44,820 bases of DNA from Bacteroidota bacterium (GTDB lineage Bacteria; Bacteroidota; Bacteroidia; Bacteroidales; VadinHA17), in the NCBI GenBank assembly GCA_023430725.1, contig JAEYZD010000138.1, positions 1 to 44,820 of the forward strand, read 5' to 3'. Under the pieces are notes generated by a model. It had not been told where the DNA came from. It did not search any database and saw only the letters and a list, made by a program, of their open reading frames with translations. This document shows positions 16,996-26,125 of the stretch, one piece after another. Position numbers and translations under genes: made by a program. Position 1 is the first letter of the stretch; every line of letters starts with the position of its first letter.

Positions 16996-17670
16996 ATGGA
17001 AAGAATTGTCCTGACGCTGACTGCACTCCTTTGTCCTCTCATCTTCTTCGCTTCAGGAAGAGCGCCACTTCATTTGCCTGAAACGGATCAGGATACCACT
17101 TACCTGAAACAGCAGATTCAGAACGGGAGAGTATGGGAGAAGAGGTATGACAGGATAAAGGGGCATGAATTTTTTCTGACCCAGGCCCTGTGTGAAAGTG
17201 AGGTAAGCGTAAACGGCAGAAAATTTGAAAACCAGCTCCTCAGGTATGACATACTCAATGACGAAGCAGTATTGATGGTTCGCCCTGACCTGTTTATAAT
17301 CCTGAACCGCGAAAACGCCTTGGAATTCAAAATAAACTGCCAGGGAAGGGAATACAGGTTTGTCAACCTCGGGGAAATGGGATACTGCCAGGTGCTGTTT
17401 GAAGGAAAATCCATGCTTGTCAGGAAACATATAAAGAGTGTCCGGAGAGATCCGTCAAATAACCTGTATGACATATTCGTGGAGGAGAGATCGGACTTTA
17501 TTGTCCTGAACGGGACTTTCCACAGGTTAAGAAACAGGCGAGACCTCCTGCAGGCTTTTACCGGAAGGGAAAAGGAAATCAGGGAGTACATGCGCAGACA
17601 CAACCTGAGGCCTGACATGGATAAAACCGAGTCACTGGTACCGATCCTTGAATATTATGAATCTCTCTGA
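16996..17670 (+). CDS. Cassette protein A2: paralogue of A1
   Basis: 224 residues with a signal peptide (hydrophobic to about residue 20). It shares with A1 the motifs KGHEFFL, LRYDILNDEAVL, a VNLGEMGYCQVLFEGK segment comparable to A1's GFAEVIYKG, and the C-terminal ILEYYESL. Two cysteines in the mature half are absent at the same places in A1. It begins ten bases after D1 and ends six bases before B2. The pairing with the receptor is kept through the duplication, which implies a working partnership. Biochemical role unknown. Confidence 0.8.
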   Translation: MERIVLTLTALLCPLIFFASGRAPLHLPETDQDTTYLKQQIQNGRVWEKRYDRIKGHEFFLTQALCESEVSVNGRKFENQLLRYDILNDEAVLMVRPDLFIILNRENALEFKINCQGREYRFVNLGEMGYCQVLFEGKSMLVRKHIKSVRRDPSNNLYDIFVEERSDFIVLNGTFHRLRNRRDLLQAFTGREKEIREYMRRHNLRPDMDKTESLVPILEYYESL

Positions 17671-17676
17671 AAGGAA

Positions 17677-20415
17677 ATGACCCGTCTCATCCTGACACTG
17701 ATAATTGTTGTGTTTGCAGCATCCGGAGCGCGGAGTCAGCAACTCCCCCTGACAGTCACATGGGATTATGCCGGCAGCTCATTCAGCGAATTTGTATCCG
17801 ACGCCGAGAAATCATTGCCGGTCAGATTCTACTTCAGGGGTGAATGGATCGAAGGAGTCGTAATGCAGGACATGGGGAAAAACCCGGTACTAAGCGCATT
17901 GCTTGAAAGAAGCTTTGAAGGTCGGCGGCTATGGCACATCATCGATGAAAACGGCAACATAATAATTACCGGTGAATACAGTATCAAGCCTCTTGGTTCC
18001 GGGACGGCTGTATCCGGCAACTGGATGCTCCCTGATGATACCGGCAGTGAGGAGATCACCGGTTTCGCGAGTGAAAACCAGGTCTATGAAATCGGCAACC
18101 GGTCTGAAGCGGGCAGATCAGGAATAATAACCGTGTCCGGTAGTGTAAGGGACATTGAGTCAGGAGAGGGGTTGCCCGGAGTCACCGTATTTGTCAGCGA
18201 ACTGGCACAGGGCACTGCAACTGACGGCAGTGGTTTTTATATGATCAATCTGCCGCGCGGGTCTTATACGATAAATTACTCCTTCCTGGGGATGAAGGAG
18301 ACAAGTATCAGCACAAGGATCTACGGCAGTGGCAGGCTTGACATCGGGATGGCTGAGACATATATACCCATTGAGGGAGCTGTGGTTACCGCCCGCAGGA
18401 ACGACGCCCTGCGCAGGCTTGAAACAGGTCTTGAGAAGATCAGTATATCGACGCTCCGGCTGATGCCTTCCTCACTCGGGGAGACGGATGTCCTGAAGAA
18501 TATCCTGCTTATTCCCGGAGTCAAAACAGTGGGAGAGGCCTCGCAGGGATTCAATGTCAGGGGCGGTGCATCAGACCAGAACCTCATTCTACTTTACGGT
18601 GCGCCACTCTTCAACCCCTCTCATTTCTTTGGTTTCTTCACCTCAGTCAACCCGGATATAATAAAGGACCTGCATCTTTATAAGGGGGGCATCCCTGCAC
18701 GTTTCGGAGGACGTCTCTCTTCGGTAATTGATATTATACCCCGTGACGGCAGAACTGATGAGTTCAGCGGCAATGCCGGAATTAGCCCCATTGCTGCCCA
18801 TATCATCACTGACATACCCCTGGTAAAAGAAAAACTGGCCGCTATTCTTGCCTTCAGAAGCACCTATTCAGGCTGGATAATGGACGTCGTTGATTATCCC
18901 CTCCTGAACAAGAGCAAAGCATCATTCAGTGACCTGAATGGCCGGGTCACCTTCACTCCTGACAGTAAGAACAGCCTTGAGCTTTCGGGATACTATAGTT
19001 CTGATGCCTTCCGGCTTAACAGTGACACAGCATACCGTTACACAAACACAATAGGTTCCTTCACCTGGAACCGTAAACTCACCCGTGGCGCCTCTCTGAC
19101 CCTCTCAGCCTCAACAAGTATATACAATTACAGTGTCGGAAGCACTGCTGTCGCCGTGAAAGCTTTCGACCTTGATTACAGCATCCGGCATTCCGGACTC
19201 AGGGCTGATATGACAATACCTGCCGGTGAAATCCATCAGGTCAATGCCGGGATTGAGACAGCCTTCTATGACGTTATGCCGGGAAGGTTCACTCCCGCCG
19301 GTTCATCGTCACTTGTAGTTCCGGGGATGACAGAAAGAGAAAGGGCACTTGAGAACGCCCTGTATGCAGAAGACAGGCTGACCCTTTCTGAGAGTCTCTC
19401 CCTCAGCTTTGGGCTGAGATATTCAGCCTTCTCCGCCATAGGACCGAATACAATGAATCTCTATGAGGAAGGGCTGCCGATGAGCCAGGCAACTGTATAC
19501 GATACAGTGGAGTTCGGACAGGGAAGATTCTATAAAACATATGCCGGACCGGAGTTACGGCTGTCATTCAATTACATACTCTCAGGCAAAAGCTCTGTCA
19601 AATTAAACTATAACCGCACGAGACAGTACCTGCACCTCATTTCCAATACGGTTTCAATATCACCCACTGATGTATGGAAACTCTCGGATTATTATCTGAA
19701 GCCGCAGGTAGCTGACCAGTATTCTGCCGGTTATTACCTCAACATCCCATGGAATAACCTGGAGCTCTCTGCAGAAGCCTATTACAAACCCATTCGTGAA
19801 ATGATAGATTTCAAGAGCGGCGCCGTTCTGATGATGAATGAGAGTCTGGAAAAGGAGATCATCAATGTTGAGGGCCGGGGCTACGGATTCGAAATGATGG
19901 TCAGGAAGGCCGCAGGAAAAGTCACGTGGCACCTTGGTTATACTTATTCAAGAATACTGTTGAGGAGCGTAAGCGAATTTGAGAATGAGGCGATCAACTC
20001 AGGCAACTGGTTTCCTGCATCGTATGACCGGCCCCATGATCTCTCCCTTAGCTTCAATTACGTGATAACCAGGAGATTGAACTTCTCTTTCAACTATGTA
20101 TACAACACGGGCAGGCCAATAACCTACCCGGTGGGATCATACCAGGCAGGCGGTCTCTGGGTTATTCATTACTCAGACAGAAACAAATACAGGGTACCTG
20201 ATTATTCAAGGCTCGACATATCTGTCCGGCTGAAGGGCAACCTGAAGTCAAACAAACTCATGAATCCTGTCTGGACCCTGTCATGCTATAACCTGCTCGG
20301 CCGAGCCAACGTCTATTCAGAGTATTTCATTCCAGACGGCAGGGCTATCAGGGCATACAGGCTGTCTGTGTTTGCAAGGGCTATACCGACACTGTCATAC
20401 AGTTTTGATTTTTAA
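17677..20415 (+). CDS. Cassette protein B2: TonB-dependent receptor, paralogue of B1
   Basis: 912 residues with the same layout as B1: signal peptide to about 20, STN-like domain (about 24-105), CarboxypepD_reg (about 150-235, VSGSVRDIESGEGLPGVTVF), plug (GFNVRGGASDQNLILLYG, LYKGGIPARFGGR), beta-barrel, and a terminal SYSFDF strand. The plug regions of B1 and B2 match at well over half of positions by eye, while the extracellular-loop-rich barrel and STN parts diverge more. That fits recognition of related but different ligands. The start has a modest GAAAGGAA site just upstream. Confidence 0.93.
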   Translation: MTRLILTLIIVVFAASGARSQQLPLTVTWDYAGSSFSEFVSDAEKSLPVRFYFRGEWIEGVVMQDMGKNPVLSALLERSFEGRRLWHIIDENGNIIITGEYSIKPLGSGTAVSGNWMLPDDTGSEEITGFASENQVYEIGNRSEAGRSGIITVSGSVRDIESGEGLPGVTVFVSELAQGTATDGSGFYMINLPRGSYTINYSFLGMKETSISTRIYGSGRLDIGMAETYIPIEGAVVTARRNDALRRLETGLEKISISTLRLMPSSLGETDVLKNILLIPGVKTVGEASQGFNVRGGASDQNLILLYGAPLFNPSHFFGFFTSVNPDIIKDLHLYKGGIPARFGGRLSSVIDIIPRDGRTDEFSGNAGISPIAAHIITDIPLVKEKLAAILAFRSTYSGWIMDVVDYPLLNKSKASFSDLNGRVTFTPDSKNSLELSGYYSSDAFRLNSDTAYRYTNTIGSFTWNRKLTRGASLTLSASTSIYNYSVGSTAVAVKAFDLDYSIRHSGLRADMTIPAGEIHQVNAGIETAFYDVMPGRFTPAGSSSLVVPGMTERERALENALYAEDRLTLSESLSLSFGLRYSAFSAIGPNTMNLYEEGLPMSQATVYDTVEFGQGRFYKTYAGPELRLSFNYILSGKSSVKLNYNRTRQYLHLISNTVSISPTDVWKLSDYYLKPQVADQYSAGYYLNIPWNNLELSAEAYYKPIREMIDFKSGAVLMMNESLEKEIINVEGRGYGFEMMVRKAAGKVTWHLGYTYSRILLRSVSEFENEAINSGNWFPASYDRPHDLSLSFNYVITRRLNFSFNYVYNTGRPITYPVGSYQAGGLWVIHYSDRNKYRVPDYSRLDISVRLKGNLKSNKLMNPVWTLSCYNLLGRANVYSEYFIPDGRAIRAYRLSVFARAIPTLSYSFDF

Positions 20416-20421
20416 TGATTT

Positions 20422-21591
20422 ATGATGAACCGGATCTGTAACATACTGCTCTTTCTGGCTTTTTCCCTGACGGGATGTGTTACCCAGTTCATCCCTGATA
20501 CAGGTGAAGAGGATAAGGCACTTGTAATCGAGGGAAGAATAACTGACAGAAACGAGACCTATGAGGTGCAAGTGTCTGCCCTGCAACCTGTTTACCCGGA
20601 ATCCACAGTACCAGATGTTCCGTTATACAATGTTTCGGTTTTTGACCATGAAGGACGGGAATACATTTTCAGCCATGCGGGTAACGGAAAGTACCTTTCT
20701 GATTCAACAGAGTTCCTTGCAATGGCCGGAATAAAATACAAGCTTCGGGTTGAGGGGAACGGTCAGCTTTATGAATCAGATTATGTTGAGATGAAACCTG
20801 TTCCATGCATTGATTCGGTCTATGCCGGACCGGAATACAATGAATTCTACAGGCCGGGAGAGACTACATGGGGTTACCAGGTCTACCTTGACAGCTATGA
20901 CCCCTCTGGTGAGTGCAGGTATTTCATGTGGACCTTTACCGAGACATGGGAATTCCGATATCCATGGCGCTCACCCTGGATTCTTAACAGAATATGCTGG
21001 AAATCTGCCGTATCAACTGACATAAACATACTGAGCACATCCTCCCTGGAAGAGAGCAGGGTGGTCAGGCAGCCCATTGCCTTTATTACTAATGAGACTG
21101 ACAGGCTTATTGTCAGGTACAGCATCCTGGTCAGACAGCATTCTGTCAGTGATGAGGAGTTTGTATACCGCGAAAACCTCCGAAGAACGGTATTTGAAGC
21201 CGGGGGATTGTACGACGCGATCCCGGGTTCAATCCAGGGCAATATTAAACGTATCGATGATCCGTCAGAACAGGTTCTGGGTTTCTTCGGGGTATCAGCT
21301 GTTTCCGAGAAGAGGATATTCATAGAGAACGTTCAGCAACAGTTTCCCTCGTTTTATGCTTACTGCCCCATTGATACCGTTCCTGTCGCAGACTATGACC
21401 CCGGATCTCTCGGACCGAATGTATACATACTTACTGAATTCTGGGAACCACCTGCTTCTCCCAGGTATATTCTTACAATCCGGAGGGAATGCATTGACTG
21501 CTCACTTGTCGGAACCTCGAATGAACCTGATTACTGGAATGATCCCGGACAGGCAAATAATACTTATCTGCTTTCCCATGAAGAGCATTAG
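20422..21591 (+). CDS. Cassette protein C2: DUF4249 lipoprotein, paralogue of C1
   Basis: 389 residues. The signal peptide ends SLTGC (Cys19), giving a lipoprotein. The same landmarks as C1 are present: FIPDTGEEDKALVIEGRITD near the start, TFTETWEFR, GGLYDAIPGSIQGN, CIDCS and PDYW. It follows B2 by six bases, and its last 14 bases overlap the start of D2. Either of two adjacent ATGs (20422 or 20425) may start it. As for C1, ligand capture at the cell surface is an inference from its constant pairing with the receptor. Confidence 0.9.
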   Translation: MMNRICNILLFLAFSLTGCVTQFIPDTGEEDKALVIEGRITDRNETYEVQVSALQPVYPESTVPDVPLYNVSVFDHEGREYIFSHAGNGKYLSDSTEFLAMAGIKYKLRVEGNGQLYESDYVEMKPVPCIDSVYAGPEYNEFYRPGETTWGYQVYLDSYDPSGECRYFMWTFTETWEFRYPWRSPWILNRICWKSAVSTDINILSTSSLEESRVVRQPIAFITNETDRLIVRYSILVRQHSVSDEEFVYRENLRRTVFEAGGLYDAIPGSIQGNIKRIDDPSEQVLGFFGVSAVSEKRIFIENVQQQFPSFYAYCPIDTVPVADYDPGSLGPNVYILTEFWEPPASPRYILTIRRECIDCSLVGTSNEPDYWNDPGQANNTYLLSHEEH

Positions 21592-23998
21592 GAAAACAGC
21601 TGCATCCGTTATCCTGGCCTGTCTGTTTGCGGTCTCCCTGGCGGGACAGCAGATGCCTTCAGCTCTAAGTACCGTAACCGGGAACTTTATCAGGTATACC
21701 ACTGACAATCCCTTCGAGGAGATCTTCCTGCACACTGACAGGGAAAGCTACGCTGCAGGAGAAACGGTTCGCTTTACAGCATGGCTCTATTCATACCCGG
21801 ACCTGAAACTCTCCGGAAGAAACAGTTATGCCTATGTTGAACTGCTTGACTATTACGGCAATCCCGTTTCTCAGGCAGTGGTCAGGCTTGAGAGAGGGAC
21901 AGGCGAGTCAATGATGACGCTGCCTGACACGCTTGTGACCGGATCATACCTCTTGCGGGCTAACACCAGTGTAACCAGGAATTACATGCCATACGGATGC
22001 TTCATGAAAAAAATCACGGTGGCAAACCCATTCCGCAGCGACTGTCTTGACTTCGGCACCTCCCTGAAATATGTGGATGAACAACCTTCACAGATTAACT
22101 TTTTCCCCGAGGGAGGGAGCATGGTCAACGGCATCCCTTCAAAAATTGGTGTTCTCGCCGTAAACAAATACGGATACCCGGTCAGATGTGAGGCAGAAGT
22201 GGTAAACAGCATGGGAGAATCAATAATCCGGGTAATGACTGACAGCAGTGGCACAGGCTCATTTGAGCTTACCCCCTCCCTGGGGGAGACCTGGTTCCTG
22301 GTTCCGCTGAATTCGGGTTTGAGATATGAAATACCCGCAGCTGCAGAGAGCGGCATAACCATGAGTGTCATATTTTCAGATGATAACATGATTGAGATCC
22401 TTCTCAGGGAGAAACATGATGCTGATAAAAATGTACCGAAACAAGGATTCCTGATTATACAGTCGCGCGGCCGGGTGATTTACAGCCTGAACCTGCCCGA
22501 ATGGAACGATGAACACGTGATTGGGATTCCGTCCGCGCAGCTGAAGGAAGGGGTAATCAACATCGCCTGTTTCGACAGGGAGGGTAATTTTGTTGCTGAA
22601 AGATACCTGTTTCTGCCGCCAGCCCGGGGGGAGGAGCTTAAGCTTTCATTAACCGGAGGCGAAGGCCGGAGAAAGATGACTGATATTACAATCTCTCCTC
22701 CTGCAGACGACCGAAGCCAGGCGGAACGACACCCTGCAGAACCCGGCCGGCCGGGAAGCATCTCAGTCTCTTCCGTGAGCGGGGCTGACAGAATAGTCAC
22801 GGCATCAGAGCACCTTCTGACAGGATCAGAATTTTACAACGACTGTACGATTCCGGGTCTTCCGGTCATCCTGTCGGCTTCTGACCGGCAACAGGCTGAC
22901 AATTACATGCTTGGCATAAGAAGCGCATGGATTGACTGGGAAAGGATAGCTGAAGGCAAAAGAGTTTTTCCCCTTTACCCTTCCGAGACCGATGGCAGGT
23001 ACCTCACCGTCCGGCAGACATTGAATCATGCTGACTCCCTGGCGGAAGGGCGGATCGCTTACCTCGTTTCTTGGGGTGCAATCCAGTCATTTCAGTACTC
23101 AGTCAGTGACAGTGACGGCAGATTCAGGTTTTATCTTGAGGAGAGAGCTGACCCTGAAGATCTGATTATTATGACAGACAGCCCGGCAAATGGCCGGTCA
23201 TTGACAATTGAACCGGCGTTTTCGGAAAAGCGTGTAATCCATTCATTTACCCCTGACACTACATCACACCTGCCTGTTCAGGCCGGACTGGAGAGGATTA
23301 CTCACAGACAGCAGATACGCAAAATCTATGGCATCACTGACACTGCAGGCTATCAGCCGGCAGTGATCCGTGACAATTCGGTACGCAGATTCTACGGAAT
23401 ACCTGATCAGGAAATCAATCTTGATGATTATGTAAGTCTCTCATCAATGAGAGAAATATTTTTCGAACTGGTAAAAAGGATAGTGGTACGCGGTGACAGG
23501 GGTGATGAGGGCCTTCAGATCTGGGAGCCGGTGATGAAAAGAGCCCCTGCCCTCTTCATTGACATGGTACCTGTTGATGCAGAAGCTGTTCTTGGTCTGG
23601 ATCCTGCCAGGGTTAAGAGAATAGATGTCATCTCCGGAGACTACAGGATGGGGGATATACTCTTTCCGGGCATAGTGAGTGTGGTTACCCGAAAGGGCAC
23701 TTTCAGTGACTCCCCACTGCCGCCGGGAGCCCTGAGAACACCCTTCAGGATGAGTGACCGTTACTGCCTCTTCACAACCCCTGACTATTCTGATGAGACC
23801 AGGTCTGCGGGACGTATTCCTGACTTCAGGAATACGGTTTACTGGAACGGTGACCTGGCAGCTGACAGCACCGGCAGGCTCCGCTGCAGGTTCTGGAACC
23901 CGGATGACACAGGTGATTATGAAGTAACTGTCAACACTGTTGATGATTCCGGCAGGCCTGTTTCACTGAGACGAAAAATATCATTTTCCGGACTTTGA
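21578..23998 (+). CDS. Cassette protein D2: exported MG2-like protein, paralogue of D1
   Basis: 806 residues from ATG 21578, where a good signal peptide (MKSIRKTAASVILACLF...) begins; the open frame upstream lies inside C2. The MG2-like part at about 45-165 has LHTDRESYAAGETVRF and LPDTLVTGSYLLRA. A plug-like remnant at about 660-710 has LFIDMVPVDAEAVLGLDP, RIDVISGDY and IVSVVTRKG. The C-terminal module has PDFRNTVYWNGDLAAD and ends like macroglobulin-type beta-sandwiches. There is no beta-barrel. Last gene of the operon; about 100 bases separate it from glgB with no strong terminator visible. Confidence 0.8.
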   Translation: MKSIRKTAASVILACLFAVSLAGQQMPSALSTVTGNFIRYTTDNPFEEIFLHTDRESYAAGETVRFTAWLYSYPDLKLSGRNSYAYVELLDYYGNPVSQAVVRLERGTGESMMTLPDTLVTGSYLLRANTSVTRNYMPYGCFMKKITVANPFRSDCLDFGTSLKYVDEQPSQINFFPEGGSMVNGIPSKIGVLAVNKYGYPVRCEAEVVNSMGESIIRVMTDSSGTGSFELTPSLGETWFLVPLNSGLRYEIPAAAESGITMSVIFSDDNMIEILLREKHDADKNVPKQGFLIIQSRGRVIYSLNLPEWNDEHVIGIPSAQLKEGVINIACFDREGNFVAERYLFLPPARGEELKLSLTGGEGRRKMTDITISPPADDRSQAERHPAEPGRPGSISVSSVSGADRIVTASEHLLTGSEFYNDCTIPGLPVILSASDRQQADNYMLGIRSAWIDWERIAEGKRVFPLYPSETDGRYLTVRQTLNHADSLAEGRIAYLVSWGAIQSFQYSVSDSDGRFRFYLEERADPEDLIIMTDSPANGRSLTIEPAFSEKRVIHSFTPDTTSHLPVQAGLERITHRQQIRKIYGITDTAGYQPAVIRDNSVRRFYGIPDQEINLDDYVSLSSMREIFFELVKRIVVRGDRGDEGLQIWEPVMKRAPALFIDMVPVDAEAVLGLDPARVKRIDVISGDYRMGDILFPGIVSVVTRKGTFSDSPLPPGALRTPFRMSDRYCLFTTPDYSDETRSAGRIPDFRNTVYWNGDLAADSTGRLRCRFWNPDDTGDYEVTVNTVDDSGRPVSLRRKISFSGL

Positions 23999-24075
23999 AA
24001 TGGCAGCCGGCCGGGGCGATATTGTGAAAAATATTAATCAGAGGCAGAAATCATGTGGGGCTGATCATACCTTTT

Positions 24076-24087
24076 TTTGTATCTTGG
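24076..24087 (+). promoter_or_regulatory. Weak -7-like element before glgB
   Basis: TTTGTATCTTGG, in which TATCTTGG at 24080-24087 has one mismatch to TAnnTTTG. It lies 15 bases before the GTG at 24103. No -33 box is found. Confidence 0.3.
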
Positions 24088-24102
24088 TAAGAGAATATCC
24101 CC

Positions 24103-26121
24103 GTGAAGAATAGATACTACCTTATTGATCCATGGCTTGATCCCTTCAGTGAGATCATTGAGGCGCGAGTGGCCCGCAATGCTGAGCGTGAGCTGTTTTT
24201 TACAGGAGGCCGGTCACTGACGGATTATGCAAACGGCCATCACTGGTACGGTCTTCACCGCACAGCCAAGGGGTGGGTCTTCAGGGAGCATGCCCCCAAT
24301 GCGACCGCCGTGACCCTGACGGGCACTTTCACCGGCTGGAAGGAGGATGAACGGTACATGCTGCACAGGACCGGTGACGGCGACTGGGTGGGAGAGTTTG
24401 ACGAGGGAATGCTGTCACACGGTGATCTCTACAAGATGATCATAAGATGGAAGGGAGGGCAGGGCGAACGGATCCCCGCCTATGTCACCCGTGCGGTCCA
24501 AGATGAGTCGACCAAGATATTCTCAGCACAGGTGTGGCAGCCGGATGAGGCTTATGTAATGAAAAATCCCTCTCCCCCTCCACCGGAGTCGATTCTCGTC
24601 TATGAGGCACATGTGGGCATGGCTACCGAGGAAGAGCGGACCGGCACCTACCGCGAATTCACCAGGGATGTGCTTCCAAGAATCCGGAGACTGGGTTACA
24701 ACACCATCCAGCTTATGGCCATACAGGAGCACCCTTATTACGGCTCCTTCGGATACCATGTGTCAAGCCTCTTCGCCCCCTCGTCACGGTTCGGCACACC
24801 CGATGATCTCAGGGAGCTCATAGACACAGCACACGGTATGGGCCTGAGGGTCATAATGGACCTCGTTCACTCCCATGCTGTTGCCAACACTCTCGAAGGC
24901 CTCGGACTTCTTGACGGCAATCCCGGCCTCTATTTTCATGCCGGTGACCGCCGGAAGCATGTCGCATGGGATTCTCTGTGCTATGACTACGGCAAGCCTG
25001 AGGTGAACCACCTGCTGCTCTCCAATTGTAAATACTGGCTCGAGGAATTCCGTTTTGACGGATTCCGTTTCGACGGTATCACCAGCATGCTCTACTTTGA
25101 TCACGGCCTGGGATCGAACTTCGTCTCGTACAAACAGTATTTTGACGGCAACCAGGATCCCGATGCGCTGGTTTACCTGACACTGGCCAATAAGCTGATC
25201 CATGAGTTTGACGCGAACGCCACAACCATAGCAGAGGAGATGAGCGGCATGCCGGGGCTGGCAGCACCTGTGGCAGCAGGAGGTATCGGGTTTGATTACA
25301 GGCTTGCCATGGGAGTGCCAGATATCTGGATCAAGATGGTGAAGGAGATTCCCGATGAGAGCTGGGACCTGGGCTACCTGCTTCATGAACTCACACAGCA
25401 CCGTGCCGAGGAGAGAGTCATATCCTACTGCGAATCACATGACCAGGCGCTTGTTGGAGACAAGACCCTGATCTTCAGGCTCGCCGACAAGGAGATGTAC
25501 ACCTCCATGAGCATTATGACGCCCAGCCTGATCATCGACCGGGCCATGGCGCTTCACAAGATGATCCGGTTGTTTACCTATATTACTGCCGGAGGCGGCT
25601 ATCTCACCTTTATGGGAAACGAATTCGGCCACCCTGAGTGGATTGACTTCCCGAGGGAAGGCAACGGATGGAGCTTCAAATATGCCCGCAGACAATGGAG
25701 TCTTGCTGATAATGAGCTGCTGAGATACCGCCACCTGGATGAATTCGACAGGGCAATGATCAGCGCCGGGACAGGACACGGTCTGCCACAGCTGCAGATG
25801 ACCGAGACACTGACAGTCAATGATGCTGACAAGATAATTGCATTCAGACGCGGGGACCTGGTGACCGTAATGAACTTCAACCCCTCGGTCTCATTCACTG
25901 ATTACGGCATCCCGGTGAAGGGGAAATTCAGGATAATACTCAGCACTGACGACCCGCTCTTCGGAGGCCAGGGCAGGATAGACACCTCGCAGCACTACTT
26001 CTCGTTGCCGGACAGGGAACGGTACGGGGTGACGTCACCTCACCACCTGAAGCTCTACCTCCCTGCAAGAACAGCTGTTGTGCTCCTGCAGGAGAGGGTA
26101 AAGACAATCATGGATCTGTAA
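24103..26121 (+). CDS. glgB: 1,4-alpha-glucan branching enzyme (eukaryote-type GH13)
   Basis: 672 residues. Moves alpha-1,4 chains to form alpha-1,6 branches in glycogen. An N-terminal CBM48-like domain (about 45-145) precedes the GH13 barrel. Catalytic residues are Asp324 in FRFDGITSMLY, Glu378 in TIAEEMSG, and the Asp of CESHDQALVGDKT. The segments ESHDQALVGDKT and DKEMYTSMS resemble eukaryotic branching enzymes (GBE1, plant SBE) more than E. coli GlgB. GTG at 24103 is the only plausible start, since an in-frame stop lies at 24088. The gene runs head-on into the synthase-phosphorylase gene, with four bases between the stops. Confidence 0.95.
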   Translation: MKNRYYLIDPWLDPFSEIIEARVARNAERELFFTGGRSLTDYANGHHWYGLHRTAKGWVFREHAPNATAVTLTGTFTGWKEDERYMLHRTGDGDWVGEFDEGMLSHGDLYKMIIRWKGGQGERIPAYVTRAVQDESTKIFSAQVWQPDEAYVMKNPSPPPPESILVYEAHVGMATEEERTGTYREFTRDVLPRIRRLGYNTIQLMAIQEHPYYGSFGYHVSSLFAPSSRFGTPDDLRELIDTAHGMGLRVIMDLVHSHAVANTLEGLGLLDGNPGLYFHAGDRRKHVAWDSLCYDYGKPEVNHLLLSNCKYWLEEFRFDGFRFDGITSMLYFDHGLGSNFVSYKQYFDGNQDPDALVYLTLANKLIHEFDANATTIAEEMSGMPGLAAPVAAGGIGFDYRLAMGVPDIWIKMVKEIPDESWDLGYLLHELTQHRAEERVISYCESHDQALVGDKTLIFRLADKEMYTSMSIMTPSLIIDRAMALHKMIRLFTYITAGGGYLTFMGNEFGHPEWIDFPREGNGWSFKYARRQWSLADNELLRYRHLDEFDRAMISAGTGHGLPQLQMTETLTVNDADKIIAFRRGDLVTVMNFNPSVSFTDYGIPVKGKFRIILSTDDPLFGGQGRIDTSQHYFSLPDRERYGVTSPHHLKLYLPARTAVVLLQERVKTIMDL

Positions 26122-26125
26122 AGTG

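Larger units (their letters stand above)
10033..23998 (+). other. Tandem duplication of a four-gene envelope cassette (A1-B1-C1-D1-A2-B2-C2-D2)
   Basis: Two consecutive blocks, 10033-16985 and 16996-23998, are nearly equal in length (6.95 and 7.00 kb) and have the same gene order. Paired products have similar sizes: A 243/224, B 910/912, C 378/389 and D 790/806 residues. All junctions are tight (4-base overlap, 2, 20-base overlap, 10, 6, 6, 14-base overlap), so this should be one operon. Protein similarity is high in the receptor plug and lower elsewhere, so the duplication looks old rather than recent. Confidence 0.9.
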
